From Pseudomonas oryzagri (GTDB lineage Bacteria; Pseudomonadota; Gammaproteobacteria; Pseudomonadales; Pseudomonadaceae), in assembly GCF_020831405.1 (NCBI RefSeq), contig NZ_JAJHPU010000043.1, positions 496,001-560,000 of the forward strand: a stretch of DNA of 64,000 nt, written 5' to 3'. A program made the translations under genes and the position numbers. The notes under the pieces were generated by a model. The model did no database searches. It was not told where the DNA came from and was given only the letters and a program-made list of their open reading frames with translations. This document shows, in pieces, positions 1-13,755 of this stretch; positions within the stretch are counted from its first letter, which is position 1, and each line of letters opens with the position of its first letter.

Positions 1-1858
1 AATAGGACAGCACGTTCTGCACGTACTGGCGGGTCTCGTCGAAGGGGATGGTCTCGATCCAGATATCGAATGGCATCTGCTCGTTGCCGCTCAGCCACTG
101 CCGCACGCGGCCGGGGCCGGCATTGTAGGCGGCCGAGGCGAGGATGCGGTTGCCGCCGAACTGACCGTAGACCTGACTCAGGTAGGCGGCGCCGAGCTGG
201 ATGTTGACCTCGGGGTTGAGCGCCTGTTGCGGCGAGCGCAGCGGGATGCCGAAGCGCCGCGCGGTGTCCTTGGCGGTGCCCGGCATCAGCTGCATGAGGC
301 CCATGGCGCCGACCCCGGAGCGCGCGTCGGCCATGAAGCCGCTCTCCTGGCGGGTGATGGCGAACACCCAGCTCGAATGCAGGCCGCGGGTGCGGGCCTC
401 GCGGGTCAGGGCGTTGCGGTGCGCCATCGGGAAGCGCACGTCGAGGTCGTCCCAGTACTGCGCCTGGCTGATGGTGCGGATCGCCGGGAAGTACCAGCCC
501 ATCTCGTAGCCCAGGCGTGCCTGCGCCACCAGTTCCTCGCGGCTGAACAGGCGGCTGACGTAATACCACTCGCGGCGGCCGTCGACGATGTCGCCGCGGG
601 CATGGAACTCCAGGGCGCGGCGGATGCCGGCGGTGTTGCGCACCTTCTGCATCACCTTCGGGTCGATGGCCATCGGCTTGTGGTTGAGCTGGTAGGGCGC
701 GTCGATCCGGTCGGCGGCGAGGAAGCCATAGAAGTCGCGCTCGCCGGCCACCGGCAGGTACAGGCGTACCGGGTCCTTGCTGCTGGGGTCGGCCAGCTGC
801 AGGCTGCGCGCCTGCCAGTAGCGCCAGCGGCTGGTGGCGGCCAGGTCGCCGGGCATCTGCCGGGTCAGCTGATTGACGTCGGCCCAGCGGCCGAGACGCA
901 GCAGCAGGCGCGCGCGCCACTCGCTGACCGTGTTGTCGCGCAGGTCGGGGTCGTACTGGGTCATCACCCGCAGGGCGCGGGAGTCGAAATTCTTGGCCAG
1001 CGACAGGCCGATCTGCCGGGCGATGGCGACCTTCTCCTCGTGGGAGAACGGCAGGCGCGCGCTGTACTCCTCGAGCAGGCCGAGGGCCTGTTCCGGGTTC
1101 TGCCGCGCCAGACGGCGCAGGCCGAGGCCGACGGCGTCGGCAGTGTGGCGGTCGCTGCCGGCGAAACGCTGGCGCTGCACCAGCAGCTCGGGCTTCTGCG
1201 CCACGTCGATCAGCAGCTGGCCCGGGCCGGCCAGGCCGCCGAGGGTCTTCTGCAGATAGGTGGCCAGGCCGTAGTTGCGCTCCTCGGCGGCCAGCTTGAG
1301 GCGCTTCCAGCGCATGTCCTCGGTCAGTCCGCCCTGGGCGCGCCACAGGTCGAACAGGCGGTCGCAGGTGTCCGGCTGCGACTTGCCGGTCAGCCACAGG
1401 CGCTGGGCGGCCACCGCGCCGTCGCCGGGCTTGCCGTGGCGGTAGTGGTACTCGCCGAGCAGGCAGTCCAGTTCGGTGAACTCCAGCGCCGGGCTGTAGT
1501 GCTTGATGAAGGTCTGCCACTCGCCGCGTTCGGCCAGCCAGCGCAACCAGCGCAGCTTCATCCAGCCGATCTGCGGCAGGTCGCCATGTTCGGCGAGGAA
1601 GGTTTCGATCTCGCGGTTGCTGGCGCTCTTCAGGCGCAGGGTCAGCTCGTCGTAGGCGAGGTGCGGCTCCAGCGGATAGTCGCGCAGGGCCTGGCGATAG
1701 CGCAGATAGACGGAGGGATCGTTCTTGTCCAGGGCACGCTCGGCTTCGTCGTACATGCTGCGCTGCTGGGCAAGGGAGGCCGCCGTGGCGAGCGGGGAAA
1801 GACCGATGCTGGCCACGAGGGCGGCCAACAGGACGAGCGGGCGAAGACGCATGGGCAT
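1..1858 (-). CDS. slt: soluble lytic murein transglycosylase (partial, cut by left edge)
   Basis: Periplasmic enzyme that cleaves the MurNAc-GlcNAc bond of peptidoglycan, leaving 1,6-anhydroMurNAc ends. The protein starts with a signal peptide (MRLRPLVLLAALV... ending near LATAA), continues as a long alpha-helical superhelical domain, and has the C-terminal SLT domain with catalytic Glu in RQESAF followed by GAMGLMQLMPGTA and AAYNAGPGR. About 619 residues are present and the stop lies beyond the left edge, so only a short C-terminal piece is missing compared with the roughly 640 residues usual for the family. Two in-frame ATGs (1858 and 1852) are possible starts; neither has a strong ribosome-binding site. 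It is divergent from uup. The anhydro-muropeptides it releases are substrates further along the recycling route that includes NagZ, also in this window. Confidence 0.93.
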   Translation of the reverse strand, partial: MPMRLRPLVLLAALVASIGLSPLATAASLAQQRSMYDEAERALDKNDPSVYLRYRQALRDYPLEPHLAYDELTLRLKSASNREIETFLAEHGDLPQIGWMKLRWLRWLAERGEWQTFIKHYSPALEFTELDCLLGEYHYRHGKPGDGAVAAQRLWLTGKSQPDTCDRLFDLWRAQGGLTEDMRWKRLKLAAEERNYGLATYLQKTLGGLAGPGQLLIDVAQKPELLVQRQRFAGSDRHTADAVGLGLRRLARQNPEQALGLLEEYSARLPFSHEEKVAIARQIGLSLAKNFDSRALRVMTQYDPDLRDNTVSEWRARLLLRLGRWADVNQLTRQMPGDLAATSRWRYWQARSLQLADPSSKDPVRLYLPVAGERDFYGFLAADRIDAPYQLNHKPMAIDPKVMQKVRNTAGIRRALEFHARGDIVDGRREWYYVSRLFSREELVAQARLGYEMGWYFPAIRTISQAQYWDDLDVRFPMAHRNALTREARTRGLHSSWVFAITRQESGFMADARSGVGAMGLMQLMPGTAKDTARRFGIPLRSPQQALNPEVNIQLGAAYLSQVYGQFGGNRILASAAYNAGPGRVRQWLSGNEQMPFDIWIETIPFDETRQYVQNVLSY

Positions 1859-1987
1859 TGGGACGGACACGGGGGCGGGAGGGATTCTCGATAAGCTTAG
1901 CGTGCCACCGGGCGCGGTTAAAGCATTGTCCCCCGGCACTGGTCGATTGCGAGTAGAATGCGCCGCCCTTCTGCTGGAGACCTCGCC

Positions 1988-3898
<1,911 letters not shown>

Positions 3899-3931
3899 TG
3901 TGCTGACACGGATACGGACACGGAGTAGGGA

Positions 3932-4624
3932 ATGACCATCGAGTACAAGATCACCCTGGACGACAACCACGAGTTCAACTATCGGGTCGATCTCGAGCGA
4001 CAGTACGACCCCGCCCGGGTCGGCGAGGTGCCGCGCTGGACGCGCCTGGACCACGAGCAGTGCACCAACTGCCCGCTCAGCAAGGAACTCAACACCCACT
4101 GTCCCGCCGCCGTCGACCTGCACCCGGTGATCGAGGCGTTCCGCGGCCTGCCGGCCTTCAAGAAGGCCAAGGTGCGGGTGATCACCGCCGAGCGCGAGTA
4201 CTACAAGGAAGTCAGCGTGGAGGCCGCGCTGCGCGCGCTGCTCGGCGTGCTGATGGCCACCAGCGCCTGTCCGATGCTCTGCCGTCTGCGGCCGATGGCC
4301 CAGCAGCACCTGCCGTTCGCCAGCAACCAGGAATTCATCATGCGCACGGTCTCGCTGTACCTGATGCGCCAGTACTACAACATGCGCGAAGGCCGCCACG
4401 CTGACTGGGAGCTCAAGGGGCTGGTGCGCCACTACCAGCAGTTGCAGCTGGTCAACCAGGCGTTCTGGCAGCGCATCCACGACACCTGCGAGAACGACTC
4501 CAACCTCAAGGCCTTCCTCAGCTTCTTCTCGATGGCCTCCAGCGTGTCGTACTCGCTGGAAGCCCAGCTCAGCAAGATCCGTCCGCTGGTGATGAGCAGC
4601 GGCACCGAACTGGGCGTTTACTGA
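3932..4624 (+). CDS. conserved hypothetical protein with paired Cys motifs
   Basis: A 230-residue soluble protein that I recognise only as a conserved pseudomonad protein at this position after uup. It has no signal peptide or membrane segment. It carries a CxxC motif (EQCTNCPL, about residue 45) followed by a His-Cys (THCP), and a second Cys pair (SACPMLC, about residue 112). Together these could bind a metal or an Fe-S cluster, but that is inference from the cysteine spacing. The central part is helical with MRQYYNMREGRHADW. It lies 33 bp after uup and is probably cotranscribed, with a hairpin after its stop. No function is assigned. Confidence 0.8.
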   Translation: MTIEYKITLDDNHEFNYRVDLERQYDPARVGEVPRWTRLDHEQCTNCPLSKELNTHCPAAVDLHPVIEAFRGLPAFKKAKVRVITAEREYYKEVSVEAALRALLGVLMATSACPMLCRLRPMAQQHLPFASNQEFIMRTVSLYLMRQYYNMREGRHADWELKGLVRHYQQLQLVNQAFWQRIHDTCENDSNLKAFLSFFSMASSVSYSLEAQLSKIRPLVMSSGTELGVY

Positions 4625-4640
4625 CAGTCGTCGTCACATC

Positions 4641-4663
4641 GCGCCGGGCGCAAGGCCCGGCGC
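4641..4663. terminator. hairpin between convergent genes
   Basis: A 9-bp perfect GC-only stem (GCGCCGGGC / GCCCGGCGC) with a 5-nt loop sits in the 50 bp between the converging gene at 3932-4624 and the stress-protein gene. There is no clear U tract on either strand, so it may be a weak bidirectional terminator or a 3'-end stabiliser. Confidence 0.4.
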
Positions 4664-4674
4664 GGCGCGCATCC

Positions 4675-5112
4675 TCAGGACTTCTTCAGGTGCACCGCCA
4701 GCACGTCGCAGGGCGCGGCATGCAGCACGTCGTTGGAGGTCGAGCCCAGCAGCAGGGCCAGGCCATGGCGGCCGTGGCTGCCGACCACGATCAGGTCGCA
4801 GCCGTTCTCCTTGGCCAGACGGTGGATTTCCTGGCGCGGCTGGCCGAAGGCCAGGTGGGTGTTGTCCTTGGTGATTTCCGGGTGGCTCGCGGAGAAGCCT
4901 TCCAGCTGCTTGCGCGCCTGGTCGATCTGCTGTTCCTGCAGGGCCGACAGATCCATGGGCACGTCGCCGCCGAAGGCCATCGACATCGGCTCGACCACGT
5001 GCACCAGCGACAGTCGGGCCTGGCAGCAGTTGGCCATCTCCACCGCGCGCTGGATCACGGTATGGCAGTCGTCGGTCATGTCGATCGCCACCAGCAGGTG
5101 TTGATAGTTCAT
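4675..5112 (-). CDS. universal stress protein, UspA family
   Basis: A single-domain Usp protein of 145 residues. It opens with MNYQHLLVAIDMTDD (beta1 and the Asp of the Usp fold) and ends with the ATP-binding-type motif VVGSHGRHGLALLLGSTSNDVL (G-2x-G-9x-G-S/N). Family members are cytosolic stress-survival proteins, many induced by oxygen limitation in Pseudomonas. GGAGA lies about 7 nt before the ATG. I searched the upstream region for an ANR box (TTGAT-N4-ATCAA) and did not find a convincing one. The gene is transcribed away from fadB. Confidence 0.9.
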   Translation of the reverse strand: MNYQHLLVAIDMTDDCHTVIQRAVEMANCCQARLSLVHVVEPMSMAFGGDVPMDLSALQEQQIDQARKQLEGFSASHPEITKDNTHLAFGQPRQEIHRLAKENGCDLIVVGSHGRHGLALLLGSTSNDVLHAAPCDVLAVHLKKS

Positions 5113-5442
5113 CTTGTTTCTCCGTGGCAGTGAGTGAATCCATTATGGGCCAGTCGCTAACCGGCCTCTATTCCCAATGATGCAGTAGTTATGCGTCGCC
5201 GCGCTGACATCGATCAGTTCGCCGGCAGGCTTCCATTCGCCCGCGTGCGGCCCGGCAGGCCCCGCGATTGACAAGGCGGGGGAATTCTCCGAGGGTGTGA
5301 CAAGGGAATCAAACGCCCGTATGAGTCGCTGCGCAGCGGTGCCGCGGCCGAGCGCGAACGGCAGTGGGCGGTGAGGGCGCAACTATCCTAGGGAGAGGCG
5401 CCACGGCGCGGAGTCGAGCTCCCATCGCAAGGAGATCAGTCG
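5113..5442. other. intergenic region between usp and fadBA
   Basis: 330 bp with no credible gene. It must hold the divergent promoters of the stress-protein gene and fadBA. The one strong element I see is the PsrA-type palindrome at 5310-5323. A TTGACA hexamer at 5268-5273 has no acceptable -10 at 16-18 bp, so I do not call that promoter. AAGGAG precedes the fadB ATG. Confidence 0.6.
5310..5323. promoter_or_regulatory. candidate PsrA operator upstream of fadBA
   Basis: CAAAC-GCCC-GTATG matches the published PsrA motif (C/G)AAAC-N2-4-GTTT(G/C) at 9 of 10 defined positions. It lies about 120 bp before the fadB start. In P. aeruginosa, PsrA represses fadBA5 and long-chain fatty acids relieve the repression; psrA itself is in this window (13756-14460), so regulator and target are both present. 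Confidence 0.65.
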
Positions 5443-8794
<3,352 letters not shown>

Positions 8795-8812
8795 TAGCGC
8801 AATGGAAGAGAA

Positions 8813-8837
8813 GCCGGGGTTCGTGGCCCCGGCTTTT
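8813..8837 (+). terminator. rho-independent terminator of fadBA
   Basis: 7-bp stem GCCGGGG / CCCCGGC around a 7-nt loop, followed by TTTTCC and a further TTTTT. It lies 19 bp after the fadA stop. Confidence 0.75.
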
Positions 8838-8869
8838 CCTTTTTGGGCTGCGCAATTCGCGGAGGTTAC

Positions 8870-9133
8870 ATGGCGCTGCAAACCGGACTCTATCGTCACT
8901 ACAAGGGACGCGAATATCGCGTGCTGGGGCTGGCCCGGCATTCGGAAAGCGAGGAGGAGCTGGTGGTTTACCAGGCGTTGTACGGCGATTTCGGCCTGTG
9001 GGTCCGGCCGTTGGCGATGTTTCTCGAGGTCGTCGAAGTGGAGGGCGAAACCCTGCCGCGCTTCGCCCTGGTGCGCGGTGAAAGCGTGGAATTCCACTAC
9101 GCTGAGGGCAATCCGGCCGAGCCGCGCGCTTGA
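8870..9133 (+). CDS. DUF1653 family protein
   Basis: A small 87-residue protein with the typical DUF1653 opening (GLYRHYKGREYRVLGLARHSE) and core (VVYQALYGDFGLWVRPLAMFLE). The family is widespread and uncharacterised; the fold is a small beta barrel. GGAGG lies 5 nt before the ATG. It sits alone between the fadA terminator and the topA promoter. Confidence 0.88.
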   Translation: MALQTGLYRHYKGREYRVLGLARHSESEEELVVYQALYGDFGLWVRPLAMFLEVVEVEGETLPRFALVRGESVEFHYAEGNPAEPRA

Positions 9134-9157
9134 CCTCGCCGCGCGGGCCACTATATA
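9130..9157 (+). promoter_or_regulatory. sigma-70 promoter upstream of topA
   Basis: TTGACC (9130-9135), a 16-bp spacer and TATATA (9152-9157, continuing TATAG). The predicted start near 9165 gives a leader of about 90 nt for topA. The -35 overlaps the stop of the DUF1653 gene. Confidence 0.6.
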
Positions 9158-9255
9158 TAGCGTGGCCTTGAGGGGGCGCCGTCACATTTAATTGCATTTA
9201 TTGCGCCGCCACACTCGCCGTTCATCTCGCCATTTTTTCAGGAACTTTCCGATTC

Positions 9256-11856
9256 ATGGGCAAATCTCTGGTCATCGTGGAATCCCCGGCCAAGGCCAAG
9301 ACGATCAACAAGTATCTGGGCAGCCAGTACGTGGTGAAGTCGAGCATCGGCCACATCCGCGACCTGCCCACCAGCGGTTCGGCCGCCAAGGAGCCGGCCA
9401 AGCGCGGCAAGGCGGCCGCCGAGACGCCGGCCCTGTCGCCGAAGGAAAAGGCCAAGCGCCAGCTGTTCGCGCGCATGGGCGTCGACCCCGAGCAGGGCTG
9501 GAAGGCCCAGTACGAGATCCTGCCCGGCAAGGAGAAGGTGATCGAGGAATTGCGCCGCCTGGCCAAGGATGCCGACACCATCTATCTCGCAACCGACTTG
9601 GACCGCGAGGGGGAGGCCATCGCCTGGCACCTGCGCGAGTCGATCGGCGGTGACGAGAGTCGCTACCGGCGCGTGGTGTTCAACGAGATCACCAAGAAGG
9701 CGATCCAGGACGCCTTCTCCCAGCCCGGCGAGCTGGACATCAACCGCGTCAACGCCCAGCAGGCGCGCCGCTTCCTCGATCGCGTGGTCGGCTACATGGT
9801 CTCGCCGCTGCTGTGGGCCAAGATCGCCCGCGGCCTGTCCGCCGGTCGCGTGCAGTCGGTGGCGGTGAAACTGGTGGTCGAGCGCGAGCGCGAGATCCGC
9901 GCCTTCGTGCCGGAAGAATACTGGGAGGTGCACGCCGACCTCACCACCGCACGCGAGGAAAAGGTGCGCTTCGAGGTCGCCCGCCACAAGGGCGAGGCGT
10001 TCAAGCCGCTCAACGAAGCCCAGGCCATGGCCGCGGTCGCGGCGCTGAAATCCTCGGCCTATTCGGTGAGCAAGCGCGAGGACAAGCCGACCTCGAGCAA
10101 GCCGGGCGCGCCCTTCATCACCTCGACCCTGCAGCAGGCGGCGAGCAATCGCCTGGGCTTCGGCGTGAAGAAGACCATGATGCTGGCCCAGCGCCTCTAC
10201 GAGGCCGGCTACATCACTTACATGCGTACCGACTCGACCAACCTCTCCGCCGATGCGCTGGAGATGGCGCGCGGCTTCATCGAGGGCGAGTTCGGCAAGC
10301 AGTACCTGCCGGCCAAGCCGAACTTCTACAGCAGCAAGGAGGGCGCCCAGGAAGCGCACGAGGCGATCCGCCCGTCCGACGTCAACCTGCGCCCGACCCA
10401 GCTGTCTGGCATGGAACGCGACGCCGAGCGTCTCTACGAGCTGATCTGGCGCCAGTTCGTCGCCTGCCAGATGCCGCCGGCCGAGTACCTGTCGACCAGC
10501 GTCAGCGTGCAGTCCGGCGACTACGAGCTGCGCGCCAAGGGCCGCATCCTCAAGTTCGACGGCTTCACCCGCGTGCTGCCGCCGCAGAGCAAGTCCGGCG
10601 AGGACGACGTGCTGCCGGACATGGCCCAGGGCGACAAGCTGAGCCTGCTGGCGCTCGATCCGAGCCAGCACTTCACCAAGCCGCCGGCGCGCTTCTCGGA
10701 AGCCAGCCTGGTCAAGGAACTGGAGAAGCGCGGCATCGGCCGGCCGTCGACCTACGCGGCGATCATCTCCACCATCCAGGAGCGCGGCTACGTCACCGTT
10801 CACAACCGCCGCTTCTACGCCGAGAAGATGGGCGAGATCGTCACCGAGCGCCTCTCGGAGAGTTTCGCCAGCCTGATGGACTACGGCTTCACCGCCGGCA
10901 TGGAGGAGCATCTCGACGACATCGCCCAGGGCGAGCGCGAGTGGAAGCATCTGCTCGACGAGTTCTACGCCGACTTCCGCGGCAAGCTGGAGACGGCCGA
11001 GGCCGGCGAGGGGGGCATGCGCGCCAATCAGCCGACCCTGACCGACATTCCCTGCAAGGAATGCGGCCGGCCGATGATGATCCGCACCGCCTCGACCGGC
11101 GTGTTCCTCGGCTGCTCCGGCTATGCCCTGCCGCCGAAGGAGCGCTGCAAGGCCACCGTCAACCTGGTGCCGGGCGACGAGATCGCCGCCGACGACGAGG
11201 GCGAGTCCGAATCCCGCGTGCTGCGCAGCAAGCACCGCTGCGCCAAGTGCGGCACGGCGATGGATGCCTACCTGCTCGACGAGAAGCACAAGCTGCACAT
11301 CTGCGGCAACAACCCGGATTGCTCGGGCTACGAGATAGAGGAAGGCCAGTACCGCATCAAGGGTTACGAGGGGCCGAGCCTCGAGTGCGACAAGTGCGGC
11401 AGCGAGATGCAGCTCAAGACCGGCCGTTTCGGCAAGTTCTTCGGTTGCACCAACGCCAGCTGCAAGAACACCCGCAAGCTGCTGAAGAACGGCGAGGCGG
11501 CGCCGCCGAAGATCGATCCGATCAAGATGCCGGAGCTGCGCTGCGCCAAGGTCGACGACATCTACGTGCTGCGCGACGGCGCCTCGGGGCTGTTCCTCGC
11601 CGCCAGCCAGTTCCCCAAGAACCGCGAGACCCGCGCGCCGCTGGTGGCCGAGCTGATTCCGCACAAGGACGAACTGGACGCCAAGTACCACTACCTGCTC
11701 GCGGCGCCGCAGCAGGATCCGGAGGGCCGTCCGGCGGTGATCCGCTTCAGTCGCAAGACCAAGGAGCAGTACGTGCAGAGCGAGGTGGACGGCAAGCCCA
11801 CCGGCTGGCGCGCGTTCCATGCCGATGGCAAGTGGCAGGTCGAGGACAAGCGCTGA
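9256..11856 (+). CDS. topA: DNA topoisomerase I
   Basis: Type IA topoisomerase of 866 residues that relaxes negative supercoils. The TOPRIM domain starts at the N-terminus ([19 protein letters not shown], later [14 protein letters not shown] with the acidic triad). The catalytic Tyr is residue 322 in [14 protein letters not shown], followed by HEAIRPSD. The C-terminus has three tetracysteine zinc modules (CKECGRPMM..., CAKCGTAMD..., CDKCGSEMQ...). It is preceded by its own sigma-70 promoter and followed by a GC-rich hairpin, so it is probably monocistronic. Confidence 0.97.
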   Translation: MGKSLVIVESPAKAKTINKYLGSQYVVKSSIGHIRDLPTSGSAAKEPAKRGKAAAETPALSPKEKAKRQLFARMGVDPEQGWKAQYEILPGKEKVIEELRRLAKDADTIYLATDLDREGEAIAWHLRESIGGDESRYRRVVFNEITKKAIQDAFSQPGELDINRVNAQQARRFLDRVVGYMVSPLLWAKIARGLSAGRVQSVAVKLVVEREREIRAFVPEEYWEVHADLTTAREEKVRFEVARHKGEAFKPLNEAQAMAAVAALKSSAYSVSKREDKPTSSKPGAPFITSTLQQAASNRLGFGVKKTMMLAQRLYEAGYITYMRTDSTNLSADALEMARGFIEGEFGKQYLPAKPNFYSSKEGAQEAHEAIRPSDVNLRPTQLSGMERDAERLYELIWRQFVACQMPPAEYLSTSVSVQSGDYELRAKGRILKFDGFTRVLPPQSKSGEDDVLPDMAQGDKLSLLALDPSQHFTKPPARFSEASLVKELEKRGIGRPSTYAAIISTIQERGYVTVHNRRFYAEKMGEIVTERLSESFASLMDYGFTAGMEEHLDDIAQGEREWKHLLDEFYADFRGKLETAEAGEGGMRANQPTLTDIPCKECGRPMMIRTASTGVFLGCSGYALPPKERCKATVNLVPGDEIAADDEGESESRVLRSKHRCAKCGTAMDAYLLDEKHKLHICGNNPDCSGYEIEEGQYRIKGYEGPSLECDKCGSEMQLKTGRFGKFFGCTNASCKNTRKLLKNGEAAPPKIDPIKMPELRCAKVDDIYVLRDGASGLFLAASQFPKNRETRAPLVAELIPHKDELDAKYHYLLAAPQQDPEGRPAVIRFSRKTKEQYVQSEVDGKPTGWRAFHADGKWQVEDKR

Positions 11857-11878
11857 GTTCCACCTGATGCGTCAGGAG

Positions 11879-11915
11879 ACCGGCCGGTGCGCGCAGGCGC
11901 CCGGCCGGTTTCGTT
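11879..11915 (+). terminator. probable terminator after topA
   Basis: 9-bp perfect stem ACCGGCCGG / CCGGCCGGT with a 13-nt loop, followed by TTCGTTT. The U tract is interrupted, hence moderate confidence. Confidence 0.55.
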
Positions 11916-11984
11916 TGTGACCGGCCGCTGCCCTGCGCCTTTGCGGCGGCTGGTTATACTGCAGGTTCTGTCGAGGAGTTCGCC

Positions 11985-12509
11985 ATGGCCAACGAGCTGT
12001 ACACCCGCACCAACCAGAAACTGTATTTCGCCACCCTGGCGCTGGACGCCTGGCGGGCCGCCGAGGCGGCTCGGGTGCTGAATGCCCAGGCGCAAATCCA
12101 GGGCGCCCGGGAAAGCGCGCTGTTCCATCTCTATGGCGCGTTGCTCGGCCTGTGCCACGAGATCGCCGGATTCTATCGCCTGCCGCAGGCCGGCGCCGTG
12201 GAGATCGGCCAGCTGCTGAATGCCGAGGCCCTGGCCGCCGTGCCCAGCCCCGAGCTGGCCGAACTGATGGAGTTGGCGCAGGCGCGGCAGAGCTGGCTGG
12301 GACGGCTGCTGGCGGCCTACCACGGACTGTTCGAGCCGCCGCGCGAGGCGAAGAGGAACAAGGTCGATCCGGCCCTGGAGCTGATCACCGCCGTGAACGT
12401 CGGCGAGCCGCAGGCCGAGGCGGAGGTGGAACTCGCCACCCTGCTTGACTGGCAGCAGCACATCAAGCAGCTGGCGGTGCGCTTTCGCCAGGGCATGAGC
12501 GAATGGTGA
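11985..12509 (+). CDS. conserved hypothetical protein (DUF6586-like)
   Basis: A 174-residue predominantly helical soluble protein (MANELYTRTNQKLYF..., LFHLYGALLGLCHEIAGFY). It matches the conserved pseudomonad protein found after topA; I am only moderately sure of the DUF number. No catalytic motif, signal peptide or membrane segment is visible. GAGGAG lies just before the ATG, and TATACT at 11955-11960 may be part of a promoter, although no convincing -35 accompanies it. Confidence 0.8.
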   Translation: MANELYTRTNQKLYFATLALDAWRAAEAARVLNAQAQIQGARESALFHLYGALLGLCHEIAGFYRLPQAGAVEIGQLLNAEALAAVPSPELAELMELAQARQSWLGRLLAAYHGLFEPPREAKRNKVDPALELITAVNVGEPQAEAEVELATLLDWQQHIKQLAVRFRQGMSEW

Positions 12510-12583
12510 GCGCCGGCGCCTGAGAGCGGGGCGAGCCAGGGTACGCCAAGGGCGTCATGACGCTAGGGTGTGACGCGCGTCGC

Positions 12584-12592
12584 TGCTACAAT
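12584..12592 (+). promoter_or_regulatory. extended -10 promoter for the gene at 12623
   Basis: TGCTACAAT contains the TG-n extension and a TACAAT hexamer, with no good -35 upstream. The start would be near 12599, giving a roughly 24-nt leader. Confidence 0.45.
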
Positions 12593-12622
12593 GCCCGCCT
12601 TTTTTCGCGGAGCGCCCTTGCC

Positions 12623-12862
12623 ATGCCGACATCCTTTCTGGAAATCGTGGAATTGCCCGATGGACGCATCGTCCTGCGCCGCGGCGACGACGAGGAAGCC
12701 CTGGTGACGCTCGAATTTTCCGAGGATGCCAAGGCCTTCCTGCAGGGGCAGCATATCGAGGTGGCCAAGGCCATGTTCAACCTGGGCGTGCAGATGGCGG
12801 GCAGTCTGGCCGATGGCGACTACGACACGGAATACGGCGAGGAGCCGCGCGTGCTGCATTGA
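12623..12862 (+). CDS. small conserved hypothetical protein
   Basis: A 79-residue acidic protein (MPTSFLEIVELPDGRIVLRRGDDEEALVTLEFSE at its N-terminus, acidic C-terminus DYDTEYGEEP). It corresponds by position and size to the small hypothetical gene that precedes the lexA locus in P. aeruginosa. The start at 12623 is preferred over an upstream in-frame start because the homologous N-terminus begins there and the promoter-like TACAAT lies upstream. Function unknown. Confidence 0.75.
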   Translation: MPTSFLEIVELPDGRIVLRRGDDEEALVTLEFSEDAKAFLQGQHIEVAKAMFNLGVQMAGSLADGDYDTEYGEEPRVLH

Positions 12863-12947
12863 GCCCGCGGCGGTCTTGCTGAGCGGGTGAGGACCCGCGA
12901 TGCCCGGCTTGCAATGAACCGGGCAGGAGAGGGCGATTGTCCGGCGG

Positions 12948-13562
12948 TCAGCGGCGAATGACGCCGACGCTCAGGCCTTCGATGACGAATTCCTGGTCCG
13001 GTCGCTCCAGATCGATCACGATGGGCGCGAATTCGGGATTTTCCGCCAGCAGCTGCACCTGTTTGCCGCGACGCTGGAAGCGCTTCACCGTCACTTCCTC
13101 ACCGATCCGCGCCACCACGATCTGCCCGTTGCTGGCTTCGCGACAGGCATGCACGGCGAGCAGATCGCCATCGAGAATCCCCACATCCTTCATGCTCATG
13201 CCGCGCACGCGCAGCAGGAAGTCGGCGCGCGGATGGAAGAACTCCGGATTGATCCGGCAGCTGTCTTCGATATGCTGCTGAGCGAGGATGGGCGCCCCGG
13301 CAGCGACCCGGCCGATGATCGGCAGCTCGTTCTCAGCGAGCGGCTGTTCGGCGTCGGGGATGCGGATGCCGCGCGAGGCGCCGGGAATCATCTCGATGGC
13401 GCCCTTGCGGGCCAGTGCGCGCAGATGTTCCTCGGCGGCGTTGGGCGAGCGGAAGCCGAGCTCCTGGGCGATCTCGGCGCGGGTGGGCGGGTAACCGTGC
13501 ACGTCCAGCCAGTTCTTGATGAAGGCCAGGATCTCGCCTTGGCGCGGAGTCAGTTTCTGCAT
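12948..13562 (-). CDS. lexA: SOS repressor LexA
   Basis: Autocleaving repressor of the DNA-damage response, 204 residues. N-terminal winged helix-turn-helix ([19 protein letters not shown]...[14 protein letters not shown]). Cleavage site Ala88-Gly89 in GRVAAGAPI, catalytic Ser123 in GMSMKD and Lys160 in VTVKRF. An SOS box overlaps its own promoter, so it is autoregulated. In P. aeruginosa lexA is followed in the same operon by sulA; here only about 85 bp separate the lexA stop from the converging gene at 12623-12862, and sulA is absent. Confidence 0.97.
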   Translation of the reverse strand: MQKLTPRQGEILAFIKNWLDVHGYPPTRAEIAQELGFRSPNAAEEHLRALARKGAIEMIPGASRGIRIPDAEQPLAENELPIIGRVAAGAPILAQQHIEDSCRINPEFFHPRADFLLRVRGMSMKDVGILDGDLLAVHACREASNGQIVVARIGEEVTVKRFQRRGKQVQLLAENPEFAPIVIDLERPDQEFVIEGLSVGVIRR

Positions 13563-13591
13563 GGACCGGGCTCTGTCTTTTTATCCAGTTG

Positions 13592-13607
13592 CTGGAAGTA
13601 TATACAG
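13592..13607. promoter_or_regulatory. LexA (SOS) box of lexA
   Basis: CTGGAAGTATATACAG fits the CTG-N10-CAG SOS consensus with the preferred ATAT core. It lies 30 bp before the lexA start and overlaps the -10 element. Confidence 0.85.
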
Positions 13608-13624
13608 GGAAAAGTCCGAGGCAA
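13597..13624 (-). promoter_or_regulatory. sigma-70 promoter of lexA
   Basis: On the minus strand, TTGCCT (13624-13619), a 16-bp spacer and TATACT (13602-13597). The SOS box covers the -10, consistent with repression by blocking polymerase. Confidence 0.65.
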
Positions 13625-13708
13625 ACCACTTTGCTGCGACCTCGGCACGCGCGCGTTTGTCCAATTGTGTGGCGAAGCCATGGCGGGACAGACATACTCG
13701 CTTAATAC

Positions 13709-13722
13709 GAAAGTTCAATTTC
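13709..13722. promoter_or_regulatory. candidate PsrA autoregulatory site
   Basis: GAAAGTTCAATTTC is a GAAA-N6-TTTC palindrome 34 bp upstream of psrA and resembles the PsrA motif GAAAC-N4-GTTTC at 8 of 10 defined positions. A second palindrome, GCAAACCACTTTGC at 13621-13634, overlaps the lexA -35 and is an alternative. PsrA is known to repress its own gene in P. aeruginosa; which of these sites is used is inference. Confidence 0.4.
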
Positions 13723-13755
13723 GATGTTCGTGTCGCACTAGCGGCTGGGGTGTCC

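Noticed and set aside
5113-5250. ANR/FNR box upstream of the universal stress protein gene
   Set aside because: No TTGAT-N4-ATCAA-like palindrome is present.
5268-5296. TTGACA upstream of fadBA as a sigma-70 promoter
   Set aside because: No acceptable -10 hexamer at 16-18 bp.
12901-12925. TGCCCGG ... CCGGGCA as a terminator for lexA
   Set aside because: Hairpin is present but there is no U tract on the lexA strand and the loop is long; not called.
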